The notes beneath the pieces are model-generated. The model ran no database searches and was not told the origin of the DNA. It saw only the letters and a list, made by a program, of their open reading frames with translations. A program made the position numbers and the translations under genes. From positions 1 to 5,950 of the forward strand of contig USPX01000128.1 of the NCBI GenBank assembly GCA_900556665.1: a stretch of DNA of 5,950 nucleotides, in the 5' to 3' direction. Source of the stretch: an uncultured Eubacteriales bacterium (GTDB taxonomy: Bacteria; Bacillota_A; Clostridia; Lachnospirales; Cellulosilyticaceae). Below, piece after piece: positions 1 through 5,914 of this stretch (position 1 is its first letter; each line of letters opens with the position of its first letter).

Positions 1-923
1 GAAGATGTAGATGCCACTGTAGCACAGATTTTAGCATTAGAAGAAGCAGGATGTGAAATGGTACGAGTAGCTGTACCAAATGAAACAGCTGCTAAAGCAA
101 TTGAAAAAATTGTACCACGTATTCATGTACCGCTTGTAGCAGATATTCATTTTGATTATCGTTTAGCACTTATGGCAATTGAAAACGGGGTTAATAAATT
201 ACGCATTAATCCAGGGAATATCGGAAGTGAAGAAAGAGTTATTGCAGTAGTTGAAAAAGCAAAAGCGTATAATATCCCAATCCGTATTGGTGTAAACTCT
301 GGTTCAGTAGAAAAAAGTGTGATGGAAGCTTGTGGTGGTGTGAATGCAAGAGCCATGGTAGAAAGTGCAAGAAAGCATATTGAAATCTTAGAGAAACTTG
401 ACTTTAGAGACATTGTAGTTTCATTAAAAGCTTCTAATGTGCCTCTTGCAATTGAAACATATACAACATTTGCACAGGAGAATCAGGAACACTTTATAAG
501 GGAACAATTAAATCTTCAGTAGGTCTTGGTGCAATTTTATCAAGGGGAATAGGAGATACGATTCGCGTATCCTTATCAGATGATCCTGTAGAGGAGATTA
601 CATGTGCACAAACTGTGCTTCAAGCACTTGGGCTTAGAAAGTTTGGCCCAGAGATTATTTCATGCCCAACTTGTGGGCGTACAGAAGTAAATCTTATTGA
701 ACTTGCTAAACAAGTAGAAGAAGCTACTAAAGCACTGAAAAAAGATATTAAGATTGCAGTTATGGGATGTGCAGTAAATGGACCTGGTGAAGCTAGAGAA
801 GCGGATATCGGTATTGCCGGTGGACGTGGTGAAGGCTTAATCTTTAAAAAAGGTCAGATTGTAAAAAAAGTCAAAGAGGAAGAGTTATTTGAGGCTTTAA
901 TGCAAGAAATTGCTGAAATTTAA
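1..923 (+). pseudogene. ispG: 4-hydroxy-3-methylbut-2-enyl diphosphate synthase (IspG/GcpE), 5'-truncated by the window and frameshifted
   Basis: IspG reductively converts MEcPP to HMBPP, the penultimate step of the cytosolic MEP isoprenoid pathway, using a [4Fe-4S] cluster. The reading frame is open from base 1; about 40 N-terminal residues lie outside the window. The TIM-barrel part (to about 483) shows [31 protein letters not shown] and VSLKAS. The frame then runs out to a TAG at 520-522. The family sequence resumes in another frame from about 480 ([17 protein letters not shown]) and continues to the TAA at 921-923. This second part holds the cluster domain: CPTCGRT (Cys codons 663-665 and 672-674), [11 protein letters not shown] (Cys codon 768-770) and the GGRGEG loop. 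The ten residues normally between the halves (DxPLHLGxTE in relatives) are absent. Adding 31 nt restores one frame and a normal length of about 355 residues. As written, the gene cannot make a complete enzyme. It is either a real inactivation or an assembly error; family identity is certain. Confidence 0.93.
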
Positions 924-936
924 AAGAGATGAGAGA

Positions 937-979
937 TATATTACTAATAGACTTGCTTTTTTTACCTATTAGTAGTATA
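937..979. repeat. Imperfect inverted repeat surrounding the rimP promoter
   Basis: Left arm 937-950 (TATATTACTAATAG) pairs with right arm 966-979 (CTATTAGTAGTATA). The inner nine pairs, 942-950 with 966-974, are perfect; in RNA the outer five include one G-U pair. The 15-nt loop (951-965) contains the presumed -35 element, and the right arm runs through the spacer into the -10. No U-run follows, so it is a poor intrinsic terminator for ispG. An operator for a dimeric DNA-binding protein is possible, but no protein is implied by the sequence. The repeat itself is seen directly; its role is inference. Confidence 0.6.
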
Positions 980-981
980 AT
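953..981 (+). promoter_or_regulatory. Sigma-A-type promoter of the rimP-nusA-infB operon
   Basis: The -35 candidate TTGCTT (953-958) is 17 nt from a perfect TATAAT at 976-981, which predicts a start near 988. Two more TATAAT copies follow at 983-988 and 989-994. The first of these has an alternative -35, TTTACC (961-966), 16 nt upstream, which would place the start near 995. Either start lies just ahead of the hairpin at 1008. The location between the end of ispG and the first operon gene, with no promoter seen in later gaps, supports it as the main operon promoter. Confidence 0.7.
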
Positions 982-1007
982 TTATAATTATAATCATGAA
1001 CGTTTGA

Positions 1008-1035
1008 GAAAGAGTGGGTTTTTACCCACTCTTTC
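1008..1035 (+). promoter_or_regulatory. 5' leader hairpin of the rimP operon mRNA
   Basis: A perfect 12-bp stem joins GAAAGAGTGGGT (1008-1019) and ACCCACTCTTTC (1024-1035), closed by a TTTT loop. It begins 15-20 nt after the predicted transcription start and ends 65 nt before the rimP start codon. It is followed by GTATTG rather than a U-run, so a simple terminator is unlikely. From memory, similar AAAGAGTGGG/CCCACTCTTT stems occur upstream of rimP in many Firmicutes, which suggests a conserved leader element affecting mRNA stability, processing or operon control. The structure is clear; the function is not known from this sequence. Confidence 0.72.
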
Positions 1036-1086
1036 GTATTGTTTAGATGTATATATAATTTAGTTTAAGTCAAACTATATTGTATG

Positions 1087-1092
1087 AAAGGA
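1087..1092 (+). promoter_or_regulatory. Ribosome binding site deciding the rimP start
   Basis: AAAGGA lies 8 nt before the ATG at 1101. The frame is also open from a TTG at 1080 and an ATG at 1092, but both would lack a correctly spaced Shine-Dalgarno sequence, and the ATG at 1092 overlaps this site. Confidence 0.75.
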
Positions 1093-1100
1093 TGAAAAGC

Positions 1101-1562
1101 ATGAATAAAAAACAACTAGTAGAAACAGTAGAAGGGTACTTAGAACCAATCCTTGCTGAACTTAACTATGAACTCGTTGATGTAGAATATGTTAAGGAAG
1201 GACCAAACTATTATTTAAGAATATATATCGATAAAGAAGGTGGCATCAATATTGAAGATTGCAGACTTACAAGTCGTGCAATTGAAGAGGTACTTGATGA
1301 AAAAGATATTATTAAAGAAGCTTACACATTAGAAGTAAGTTCACCAGGACTTGATCGTATCTTAAAAAGAGATCGTGAGTATGTAAAATACAAAGGTCGT
1401 ATGGTAGATGTTAAACTTTATGAAGCAATTGATAAACAAAAACATCTTACAGCAGAACTTGTAGAAAAAACAGCAGATGAACTTATCTTAGATGATGAAG
1501 GCACACGCCTCGCTATTAATCTTAAAAATGTAGCACAGGTTAGACTTGCAATCATGTTCTAA
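1101..1562 (+). CDS. rimP: Ribosome maturation factor RimP
   Basis: RimP binds the 30S subunit in the cytoplasm and assists late maturation, helping S12 and neighbouring proteins assemble near the central pseudoknot. The 153-residue product is of normal family length. The N-terminal alpha/beta domain (about 1-82) has ELVDVEYVKEG and LRIYIDKEGGI, then the family signature YTLEVSSPGLDR (75-86). The SH3-like C-terminal domain follows (about 87-153: YKGRMVDVKL ... INLKNVAQVRLAI). The start at 1101 is chosen from its AAAGGA site and because it begins with the usual MNKKQLVETVE-type helix. It is the first gene after the promoter and leader hairpin, and 67 nt separate it from nusA. No key residues are missing. 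Confidence 0.96.
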   Translation: MNKKQLVETVEGYLEPILAELNYELVDVEYVKEGPNYYLRIYIDKEGGINIEDCRLTSRAIEEVLDEKDIIKEAYTLEVSSPGLDRILKRDREYVKYKGRMVDVKLYEAIDKQKHLTAELVEKTADELILDDEGTRLAINLKNVAQVRLAIMF

Positions 1563-1615
1563 TACATGATACGTAATATGGGTAATAAACATAGGCTTGA
1601 ATGAAGCACAAACTT

Positions 1616-1623
1616 GGAGGAGG
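1616..1623 (+). promoter_or_regulatory. Strong ribosome binding site deciding the nusA start
   Basis: GGAGGAGG, a near-perfect anti-16S match, lies 6 nt before the ATG at 1630. An in-frame TTG at 1597 would extend the protein by 11 residues, but it lies upstream of this site and adds residues with no NusA similarity. Confidence 0.85.
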
Positions 1624-1629
1624 ATTAAA

Positions 1630-2820
1630 ATGAATCAAGAATTTATTATGGCAATTGAGCAAATTGCTGCGTCTAAAGGAATTAATAAGGAGAAGCTTAT
1701 TGATGCAATTAAACAATCAATCGAAGTAGCTTGTAAAAAACACTTTGGTGTAAGCACAAATGGTAAACAAAACCTTAAAATTAACATTGATGAAAAAACA
1801 GGTGATGTAAAAGTATATGCATCTAAAACTGTTGTAGAAGATGGTTGGGTAGATAACGAACTTTTAGAAATCGACTTATCAGATGCTAGAGCAATCAACT
1901 CTATGGTAGAATTAGATGACGTTATCGACGTAGAAATCACACCTAAAAACTTCGGTCGTATTGCAGCACAAAATGCAAAACAAGTAGTTATTCAAAAAAT
2001 TAAAGAAGCCGAAAGACAAATGGTTTACGAACAATATAGCGTTAAATTAAACGATATCATTAAAGGTAAAGTTTTAAGAAAAGAAAAAAATGGTTATATT
2101 GTACAATTAGATTTCACAGAAGCATCACTTCCAACATCAGAAGCTATGCCAAATGATAACTTTGATGCACAAATGGAAGCTAATGGTGGTATTGGTGAAT
2201 ATAAATCATTCTATCTTTTAGCAGTAAAAGACTTCAACAAAAATGAAGGTAAATCAGAAGGTAAAAATAGAAACGCAGGAGCACAAGTTATCGTTTCACG
2301 TACACACCCAGAACTTGTAAAAAGACTTTTCGAACAAGAAGTAGTAGAAATCAAAGATGGTACTGTTGTTATTAAAAGTATCGCAAGAGAAGCTGGTTCT
2401 CGTACAAAAATCGCAGTTTACTCAAATGATCCATTAGTAGATCCAGTAGGTGCTTGTGTAGGTGAAAAAGGTAAACGTATCAATAACATCGTTCAAGAAT
2501 TAAACGGTGAAAAAATTGACGTTGTACACTGGAATGAAGATCCAAAAGAATTTATTAAAGAAGCACTTAGCCCAGCTAAAGTACTTAGCGTAGAGCTTGA
2601 AGAAACAGAAGGCGAAAGAAATGCAAAAGTTATCGTTCCAGAAAATATTTTAACACTTGCTATTGGTAAAGGTGGTCAAAATGTAAGACTTGCTGCAAAA
2701 CTTGCAGGCTGGAAAATTGACATTAAAAGTGTAAAACCTGAAGAATTAGAAGCACTTCAAAATGAAACAACTACTGAAGTTGCTGATGAAGTAGAAGAAT
2801 CTGAAATTGTAGAGGAGTAA
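1630..2820 (+). CDS. nusA: Transcription termination/antitermination factor NusA
   Basis: NusA binds RNA polymerase and nascent RNA, modulating pausing, intrinsic termination and rRNA antitermination. The 396-residue product has the polymerase-binding N-terminal domain (1 to about 132, with ITPKNFGRIAAQNAKQVVIQKIKEAER at 103-129). The S1 domain follows (about 138-222: IIKGKVLRKEKNGYIVQL), then KH1 (about 223-300: SRTHPELVKRLFEQEVVEI, EAGSRTKIAV, DPVGACVGEKGKRI with GEKG at 278-281). KH2 is at about 305-368 (VIVPENILTLAIGKGGQNVRLAAKL, GKGG at 346-349). A Glu-rich tail (371-396) ends the protein, and there are no C-terminal acidic repeats of the proteobacterial type. It is somewhat longer than the usual 350-380 residues of Firmicutes. 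The extra length lies in the tail and in a Lys/Asn/Gly-rich insertion at the end of S1 (about 202-217). The rnpM ribosome binding site lies inside its last codons, suggesting translational coupling. Confidence 0.97.
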   Translation: MNQEFIMAIEQIAASKGINKEKLIDAIKQSIEVACKKHFGVSTNGKQNLKINIDEKTGDVKVYASKTVVEDGWVDNELLEIDLSDARAINSMVELDDVIDVEITPKNFGRIAAQNAKQVVIQKIKEAERQMVYEQYSVKLNDIIKGKVLRKEKNGYIVQLDFTEASLPTSEAMPNDNFDAQMEANGGIGEYKSFYLLAVKDFNKNEGKSEGKNRNAGAQVIVSRTHPELVKRLFEQEVVEIKDGTVVIKSIAREAGSRTKIAVYSNDPLVDPVGACVGEKGKRINNIVQELNGEKIDVVHWNEDPKEFIKEALSPAKVLSVELEETEGERNAKVIVPENILTLAIGKGGQNVRLAAKLAGWKIDIKSVKPEELEALQNETTTEVADEVEESEIVEE

Positions 2821-2826
2821 TAGCCT

Positions 2827-3102
2827 ATGAAAACAAGAAAGATTCCTTTGCGTAAATGTACAGGTTGCAACGAAATGAAAAATAAAAAAGATATGATTCG
2901 TATCGTAAGAGATCAAGAAGGAAATTTTTCACTTGATTTTCATGGAAAGAAGCCAGGTAGAGGTGCTTATATTTGTAAAGATATTGAGTGCTTAAACAAA
3001 GCTGAAAAGAATAAAGGATTAGAAAGATCTTTTAAAATGGCAGTAGATAAATCAATTTACAGCGAATTGAGAAAAGAGTTTGAGGCTTATGATGAACAGT
3101 AG
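2827..3102 (+). CDS. rnpM: RNase P modulator RnpM (YlxR family)
   Basis: YlxR is a small nucleic-acid-binding protein always found near nusA. From published work as I recall it, the Bacillus subtilis protein binds the RNase P RNA and modulates RNase P, hence RnpM; it was earlier linked to glucose-responsive gene regulation. The 91-residue product shows the whole signature: IPLRKCTGC (6-14), MIRIVRDQEG (23-32), then KKPGRGAYIC (41-50) and ECLNKAEKNKGLERSF (54-69). Cysteines 11, 14, 50 and 55 are placed as in the family. The product is strongly basic, as expected for RNA binding. GAGGAG at 2812-2817, inside the last nusA codons, lies 9 nt before the ATG. The 3' end overlaps ylxQ by 11 nt. Family assignment is firm; the RNase P role is by homology. 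Confidence 0.93.
   Translation: MKTRKIPLRKCTGCNEMKNKKDMIRIVRDQEGNFSLDFHGKKPGRGAYICKDIECLNKAEKNKGLERSFKMAVDKSIYSELRKEFEAYDEQ
3082..3085 (+). promoter_or_regulatory. Ribosome binding site deciding the ylxQ start
   Basis: GAGG lies 6 nt before the ATG at 3092, inside the rnpM coding sequence. The adjacent ATG at 3089 would be only 3 nt away, and an upstream TTG at 3080 has no suitable site. This is the weakest Shine-Dalgarno in the operon, so coupling to rnpM translation is likely. Confidence 0.55.
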
Positions 3103-3400
3103 AATTTATCAAATGCTAAGTTTATGTCAAAAAGCTGGTAAGCTAGTGACAGGTGAATTTGCAACAAAGGAAGCTGTACTTAGTAAAACAGCTCATTTAG
3201 TAATTGTTGCTACAGATGCATCAAATAACACTAAAAAGTTATTTAATGATAAAACAAGTTACCGTAGTATACCATGTGTAACATGGGGTACTAAAGAAGC
3301 AATTGGTGACAGAGTAGGTAAGAACCCACGCGCAGTTATTGCGATAGTAGATGAAAACTTTGCCAAGAAAATTGAGGAGTTAATTGGTTTAAGTAAGTAA
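3092..3400 (+). CDS. ylxQ: YlxQ, L7Ae/L30e-family RNA-binding protein
   Basis: YlxQ belongs to the L7Ae/L30e/Gadd45 ribosomal-protein-like family whose members bind kink-turns in RNA. YlxQ is dispensable in bacteria studied and its target is not settled. The 102-residue product covers the single alpha/beta/alpha domain. It has [24 protein letters not shown] (6-29), the core region of the family, then [15 protein letters not shown] (35-49), [18 protein letters not shown] (60-77) and [14 protein letters not shown] (81-94). The start at 3092 gives an N-terminus (MNSRIYQML) like its relatives and overlaps the end of rnpM by 11 nt; ATG 3089 would add one Met. Twenty nt separate it from infB. Family is confident; the cellular role is inferred only as RNA binding. 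Confidence 0.9.
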   Translation: MNSRIYQMLSLCQKAGKLVTGEFATKEAVLSKTAHLVIVATDASNNTKKLFNDKTSYRSIPCVTWGTKEAIGDRVGKNPRAVIAIVDENFAKKIEELIGLSK

Positions 3401-3420
3401 TCACATTTGGAGGTGGAGAT

Positions 3421-5463
3421 ATGTCTAAAGTAAGAGTGTATGAAGTTGCCCAGAAACTTAATATTAGCAGTAAAGAAATTATGGATATGTTAACTGAGTA
3501 TGGCTTTGAAGTACATAGTCATATGAGTACTTTAGAGGATGAAGAAGCAAATCTAGTTATGAATTACTACAAAGAAGTTACTAAAGAGACTAATACAGAA
3601 ATTGCAGCAGTGACAACAAAGCCAGCCAAAAAAAAATTACAAAAAAAACAAGGTAAAGAGAGCGATATGATAGAAAATAAGAACAATCAACCAGACACAA
3701 ATGAAGATGAAATTAAAATCATTCAAATCCCAGCTAGTCTTACACTTAAAGAATTAGCTGATAAGTTAGACGTAACAGCAACAGAACTTATTAAAAGATT
3801 AATGAAAAAAGGCAAACTTGCCACAATGAATCAAGAAATCGACTTTGATACAGCAACAGAACTTGCTGAAGAATTTGATGTACTTACAGAAGTTGAAGAA
3901 GAAAAAGACTTAATGGAAGAAATCTTTGGCGAAATCGTAGATGAAGAAAAAGATTTAGAAAAACGTCCACCAGTAGTAGTAGTAATGGGACACGTTGACC
4001 ACGGTAAAACATCATTACTTGATGCAATCCGTTCAACACATGTTACAGCTAAAGAAGCAGGTGGGATTACACAACACATTGGTGCTTCACAAATCAGCTT
4101 AAAAGGTGAAAAAATCACTTTCTTAGATACACCAGGGCATGAAGCTTTCACAGCAATGCGTTTAAGAGGGGCACAAGTTACAGATATTGCAATTCTTGTA
4201 GTTGCTGCTGATGATGGTGTTATGCCACAAACAATCGAAGCGATTAACCATGCACGTGCAGCTAATGTACAAATCATTGTTGCAATGAACAAAATTGATA
4301 AACCAGGTGCAAACCCAGACCGCGTAAAACAAGAACTTGCAGATCAAGGACTTCTTGTAGAAGACTGGGGTGGAGATATCATCTGTGTACCAGTATCAGC
4401 ACTTAAAGGTGAAGGTATCGATACACTTCTTGAAATGGTACTTCTTGTTGCTGAAATGGGTGACCTTAAAGCGAATCCAAGACGTAAAGCAAGAGGAACA
4501 ATCATTGAAGCACAACTTGACAAAGGTCGTGGTCCAGTAGCTACAGTACTTGTACAATCTGGTACACTTCAAGTTGGTGATCCAATCGTTGCAGGTAGTG
4601 CATATGGTCGTGTACGTGCAATGATTGATGATAAAGGTAGAAATGTTAAAAAAGCACTTCCAAGTACACCAGTAGAAATCCTTGGTCTTTCAGAAGTACC
4701 AACAGGTGGAGAATTATTCTATGTAGCTAAAAACGACAAACAAGCGCGTCAAGTTGCAGAACAAATTCGTGCACAAGGTAGAGTACAAATGATTGGTCAA
4801 ACACCAAATAAAGTATCTCTTGATGATTTATTCTCTCAAATCCAAGAAGGTAAAATGAAAGAACTTAACATCATCATTAAGGCTGACGTTCAAGGTTCAG
4901 TAGAAGCTGTAAAACAAAGCTTAGAAAAATTAAGTAATGAAGAAGTACGTATCCGCACAATTCACGGTGGTGTTGGTACAATCACAGAATCTGACGTACA
5001 ATTAGCTTCAGCTTCAGGTGCTATCATCATTGGTTTCAACGTAAGACCAGAATCTGCTGTTAAAGCTATTGCAGATCGTGAAGAAGTAGATATCCGTTTA
5101 TACCGTGTAATCTACAATGCGATTGAAGATATCAAATTAGCGATGAAAGGTATGCTTGATCCTGAATTCGTTGAAAAAGTAGTAGGTCATGCAGAAATTC
5201 GTCAAACATTCAAAGTATCAGGTCTTGGTACTGTTGGTGGTGCTTATGTATTAGATGGTAAAATCGTAAGAAATGCTGGTGTACGTATCGTACGTGATGG
5301 TATTGTAGTATACGAAGGAAACCTTACTTCACTTAAACGTTTCAAAGATGATGCAAAAGAAGTTGCTACAGGCTACGAATGTGGTGTTATGTTCGAGAAA
5401 TACAATGACATCAAAGAAGGCGATACTGTAGAAGCATTCATCATGGAAGAGGTTCCAAGATAG
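3421..5463 (+). CDS. infB: Translation initiation factor IF-2
   Basis: IF2 is the GTPase that holds fMet-tRNA on the 30S subunit and promotes 50S joining. The 680-residue product has two IF2_N subdomains (about 2-52 and 100-153: [29 protein letters not shown]), joined by a Lys-rich linker (66-80). An acidic stretch (157-180) precedes the G domain. Its motifs are complete: G1 GHVDHGKT (190-197), G2 around GGITQHI (214-220), G3 DTPGH (236-240), G4 NKID (290-293) and G5 SALK (326-329). Domain II follows (about 355-450: [21 protein letters not shown]), then domain III (about 475-570: [15 protein letters not shown]). The fMet-tRNA-binding domain IV closes the protein (about 575-675: [18 protein letters not shown] and [18 protein letters not shown]). 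GGAGG at 3409-3413 lies 7 nt before the ATG. The N-terminal linker is short for the family. It is 45 nt from rbfA. Confidence 0.98.
   Translation: MSKVRVYEVAQKLNISSKEIMDMLTEYGFEVHSHMSTLEDEEANLVMNYYKEVTKETNTEIAAVTTKPAKKKLQKKQGKESDMIENKNNQPDTNEDEIKIIQIPASLTLKELADKLDVTATELIKRLMKKGKLATMNQEIDFDTATELAEEFDVLTEVEEEKDLMEEIFGEIVDEEKDLEKRPPVVVVMGHVDHGKTSLLDAIRSTHVTAKEAGGITQHIGASQISLKGEKITFLDTPGHEAFTAMRLRGAQVTDIAILVVAADDGVMPQTIEAINHARAANVQIIVAMNKIDKPGANPDRVKQELADQGLLVEDWGGDIICVPVSALKGEGIDTLLEMVLLVAEMGDLKANPRRKARGTIIEAQLDKGRGPVATVLVQSGTLQVGDPIVAGSAYGRVRAMIDDKGRNVKKALPSTPVEILGLSEVPTGGELFYVAKNDKQARQVAEQIRAQGRVQMIGQTPNKVSLDDLFSQIQEGKMKELNIIIKADVQGSVEAVKQSLEKLSNEEVRIRTIHGGVGTITESDVQLASASGAIIIGFNVRPESAVKAIADREEVDIRLYRVIYNAIEDIKLAMKGMLDPEFVEKVVGHAEIRQTFKVSGLGTVGGAYVLDGKIVRNAGVRIVRDGIVVYEGNLTSLKRFKDDAKEVATGYECGVMFEKYNDIKEGDTVEAFIMEEVPR
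3628..3648. repeat. Paired poly-A tracts inside infB
   Basis: Nine A residues (3628-3636) and eight (3641-3648) are separated by TTAC. They encode the Lys-rich linker between the two IF2_N subdomains. The reading frame is intact through both, and the protein resumes normal family sequence afterwards. Such tracts are prone to polymerase slippage and to sequencing indels. Confidence 0.85.
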
Positions 5464-5492
5464 TTTTAAACTACAAATAATGTAGCTTAAAA
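5464..5492 (+). other. Weak A/T-rich hairpin between infB and rbfA
   Basis: TTTTAA (5464-5469) pairs with TTAAAA (5487-5492) and CTACA (5471-5475) with TGTAG (5481-5485), with one A/C mismatch and an AATAA loop. It is mostly A-T pairs and has no U-run after it. It sits directly after the infB stop and before the rbfA ribosome binding site. It could be a processing or stability element, or chance in A/T-rich DNA. Confidence 0.3.
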
Positions 5493-5494
5493 AT

Positions 5495-5500
5495 GAGGAG
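5495..5500 (+). promoter_or_regulatory. Ribosome binding site deciding the rbfA start
   Basis: GAGGAG lies 8 nt before the ATG at 5509. A GTG at 5500 is also in frame but overlaps this site and would add only MIK, so it is not the start. Confidence 0.8.
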
Positions 5501-5508
5501 TGATAAAA

Positions 5509-5856
5509 ATGGCAAGTCAAAGATTAACTAGAATTAACGAAGAAATCAGAAGAGAGATTGCAGAGATTATACGTACTGAAATTAAAGACCCAGCTGTACA
5601 AGATACAATGATTAGTGTTGTAGCTGTTGATACAACAAATGACTTAAAAACAGCTAAAGTTTATATCAGTGTACTTCAAGATAATAAAAAACAAGATGTA
5701 ATGGCAGCTTTAACAAAAGCTCAAGGTTATATCCGTAGAGAAGTAGCACGCCGTATTAATCTTAGAAACACACCTGAATTTTTATTTAGATTAGATGAAT
5801 CTATTGAACGTGGTATGCAAATGTCTAAAATGATTTCAGATGTTATGAATAAATAA
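5509..5856 (+). CDS. rbfA: 30S ribosome-binding factor RbfA
   Basis: RbfA binds the 30S subunit near the 5' end of 16S rRNA and is needed for late maturation of that end and for growth in the cold. The 115-residue product is one type II KH-like domain of normal family length. It begins with the conserved helix QRLTRINEEIRREIAEIIRTEIKDP (4-28) and strands VVAVDTTNDLKTAKVYISVL (38-57). The helix with the family's Ala-x-Gly kink follows (KAQGYIRREVARRINLRNTPEFLFRLDESIERG, from about 70). It ends in a short MSKMISDVMNK tail. It is the last gene before the terminator at 5861, closing the block that began at rimP, another 30S assembly factor. Nothing is missing. Confidence 0.96.
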   Translation: MASQRLTRINEEIRREIAEIIRTEIKDPAVQDTMISVVAVDTTNDLKTAKVYISVLQDNKKQDVMAALTKAQGYIRREVARRINLRNTPEFLFRLDESIERGMQMSKMISDVMNK

Positions 5857-5860
5857 ATGA

Positions 5861-5899
5861 AATTAAGAGGCTGCTTTTGGCAGCCTTTTAATTTTGTTT
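5861..5899 (+). terminator. Rho-independent terminator after rbfA
   Basis: A perfect 7-bp GC-rich stem, AGGCTGC (5868-5874) with GCAGCCT (5880-5886), has a TTTTG loop. A/T pairs and one G-T wobble extend it to about 5861-5893. The T-rich tract TTTTAATTTTGTTTT (5886-5900) follows. It lies 4 nt after the rbfA stop codon and is the only convincing terminator in the window. It probably ends most operon transcripts; truB may depend on read-through, since no clear promoter is visible between it and truB. Confidence 0.88.
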
Positions 5900-5914
5900 T
5901 AGAAAGGATAATGT

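Noticed and set aside
156..413. 85-residue open frame on the - strand
   Set aside because: It lies wholly antisense to clearly conserved IspG sequence, has no ribosome binding site I could support, and resembles no family.
1..923. ispG expression by programmed ribosomal frameshifting
   Set aside because: The conserved codons between the two frames are missing, so a frame change would still yield a protein lacking about ten core residues; no slippery heptamer with a downstream structure was seen.
1054..1059. Additional TATAAT close to the rimP start
   Set aside because: The bases 16-18 nt upstream (around 1030-1037, CTTTCG) do not resemble a -35 box, and A/T-rich DNA gives such hexamers often.
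1061..1077. Small inverted repeat TAGTTT/AAACTA before rimP
   Set aside because: Only six mostly A-T pairs; too weak to support a functional hairpin, although it lies just upstream of the ribosome binding site.
1578..1604. Eight-codon reading frame (MGNKHRLE) between rimP and nusA
   Set aside because: No ribosome binding site precedes it and no leader-peptide attenuator structure follows it.
1635..1940. 101-residue open frame on the - strand
   Set aside because: It is antisense to the conserved N-terminal domain of NusA; its Ser/Ile/Leu-rich composition is what reverse reading of A/T-rich coding DNA gives.
3667..3669. Internal ATG in infB as the start of a shorter IF2 form
   Set aside because: The nearby purine-rich sequence (AGAGAG, about 4 nt away) is a poor Shine-Dalgarno; not enough to annotate a second start, though internal infB starts are known in other bacteria.
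3831..4347. Two overlapping - strand open frames (153 and 61 residues)
   Set aside because: Both are antisense to the IF2 G domain, which is strongly conserved on the + strand; no start signal or family features.
5329..5520. 63-residue open frame on the - strand
   Set aside because: It is antisense to the end of infB and the rbfA start region, with no supporting signals.
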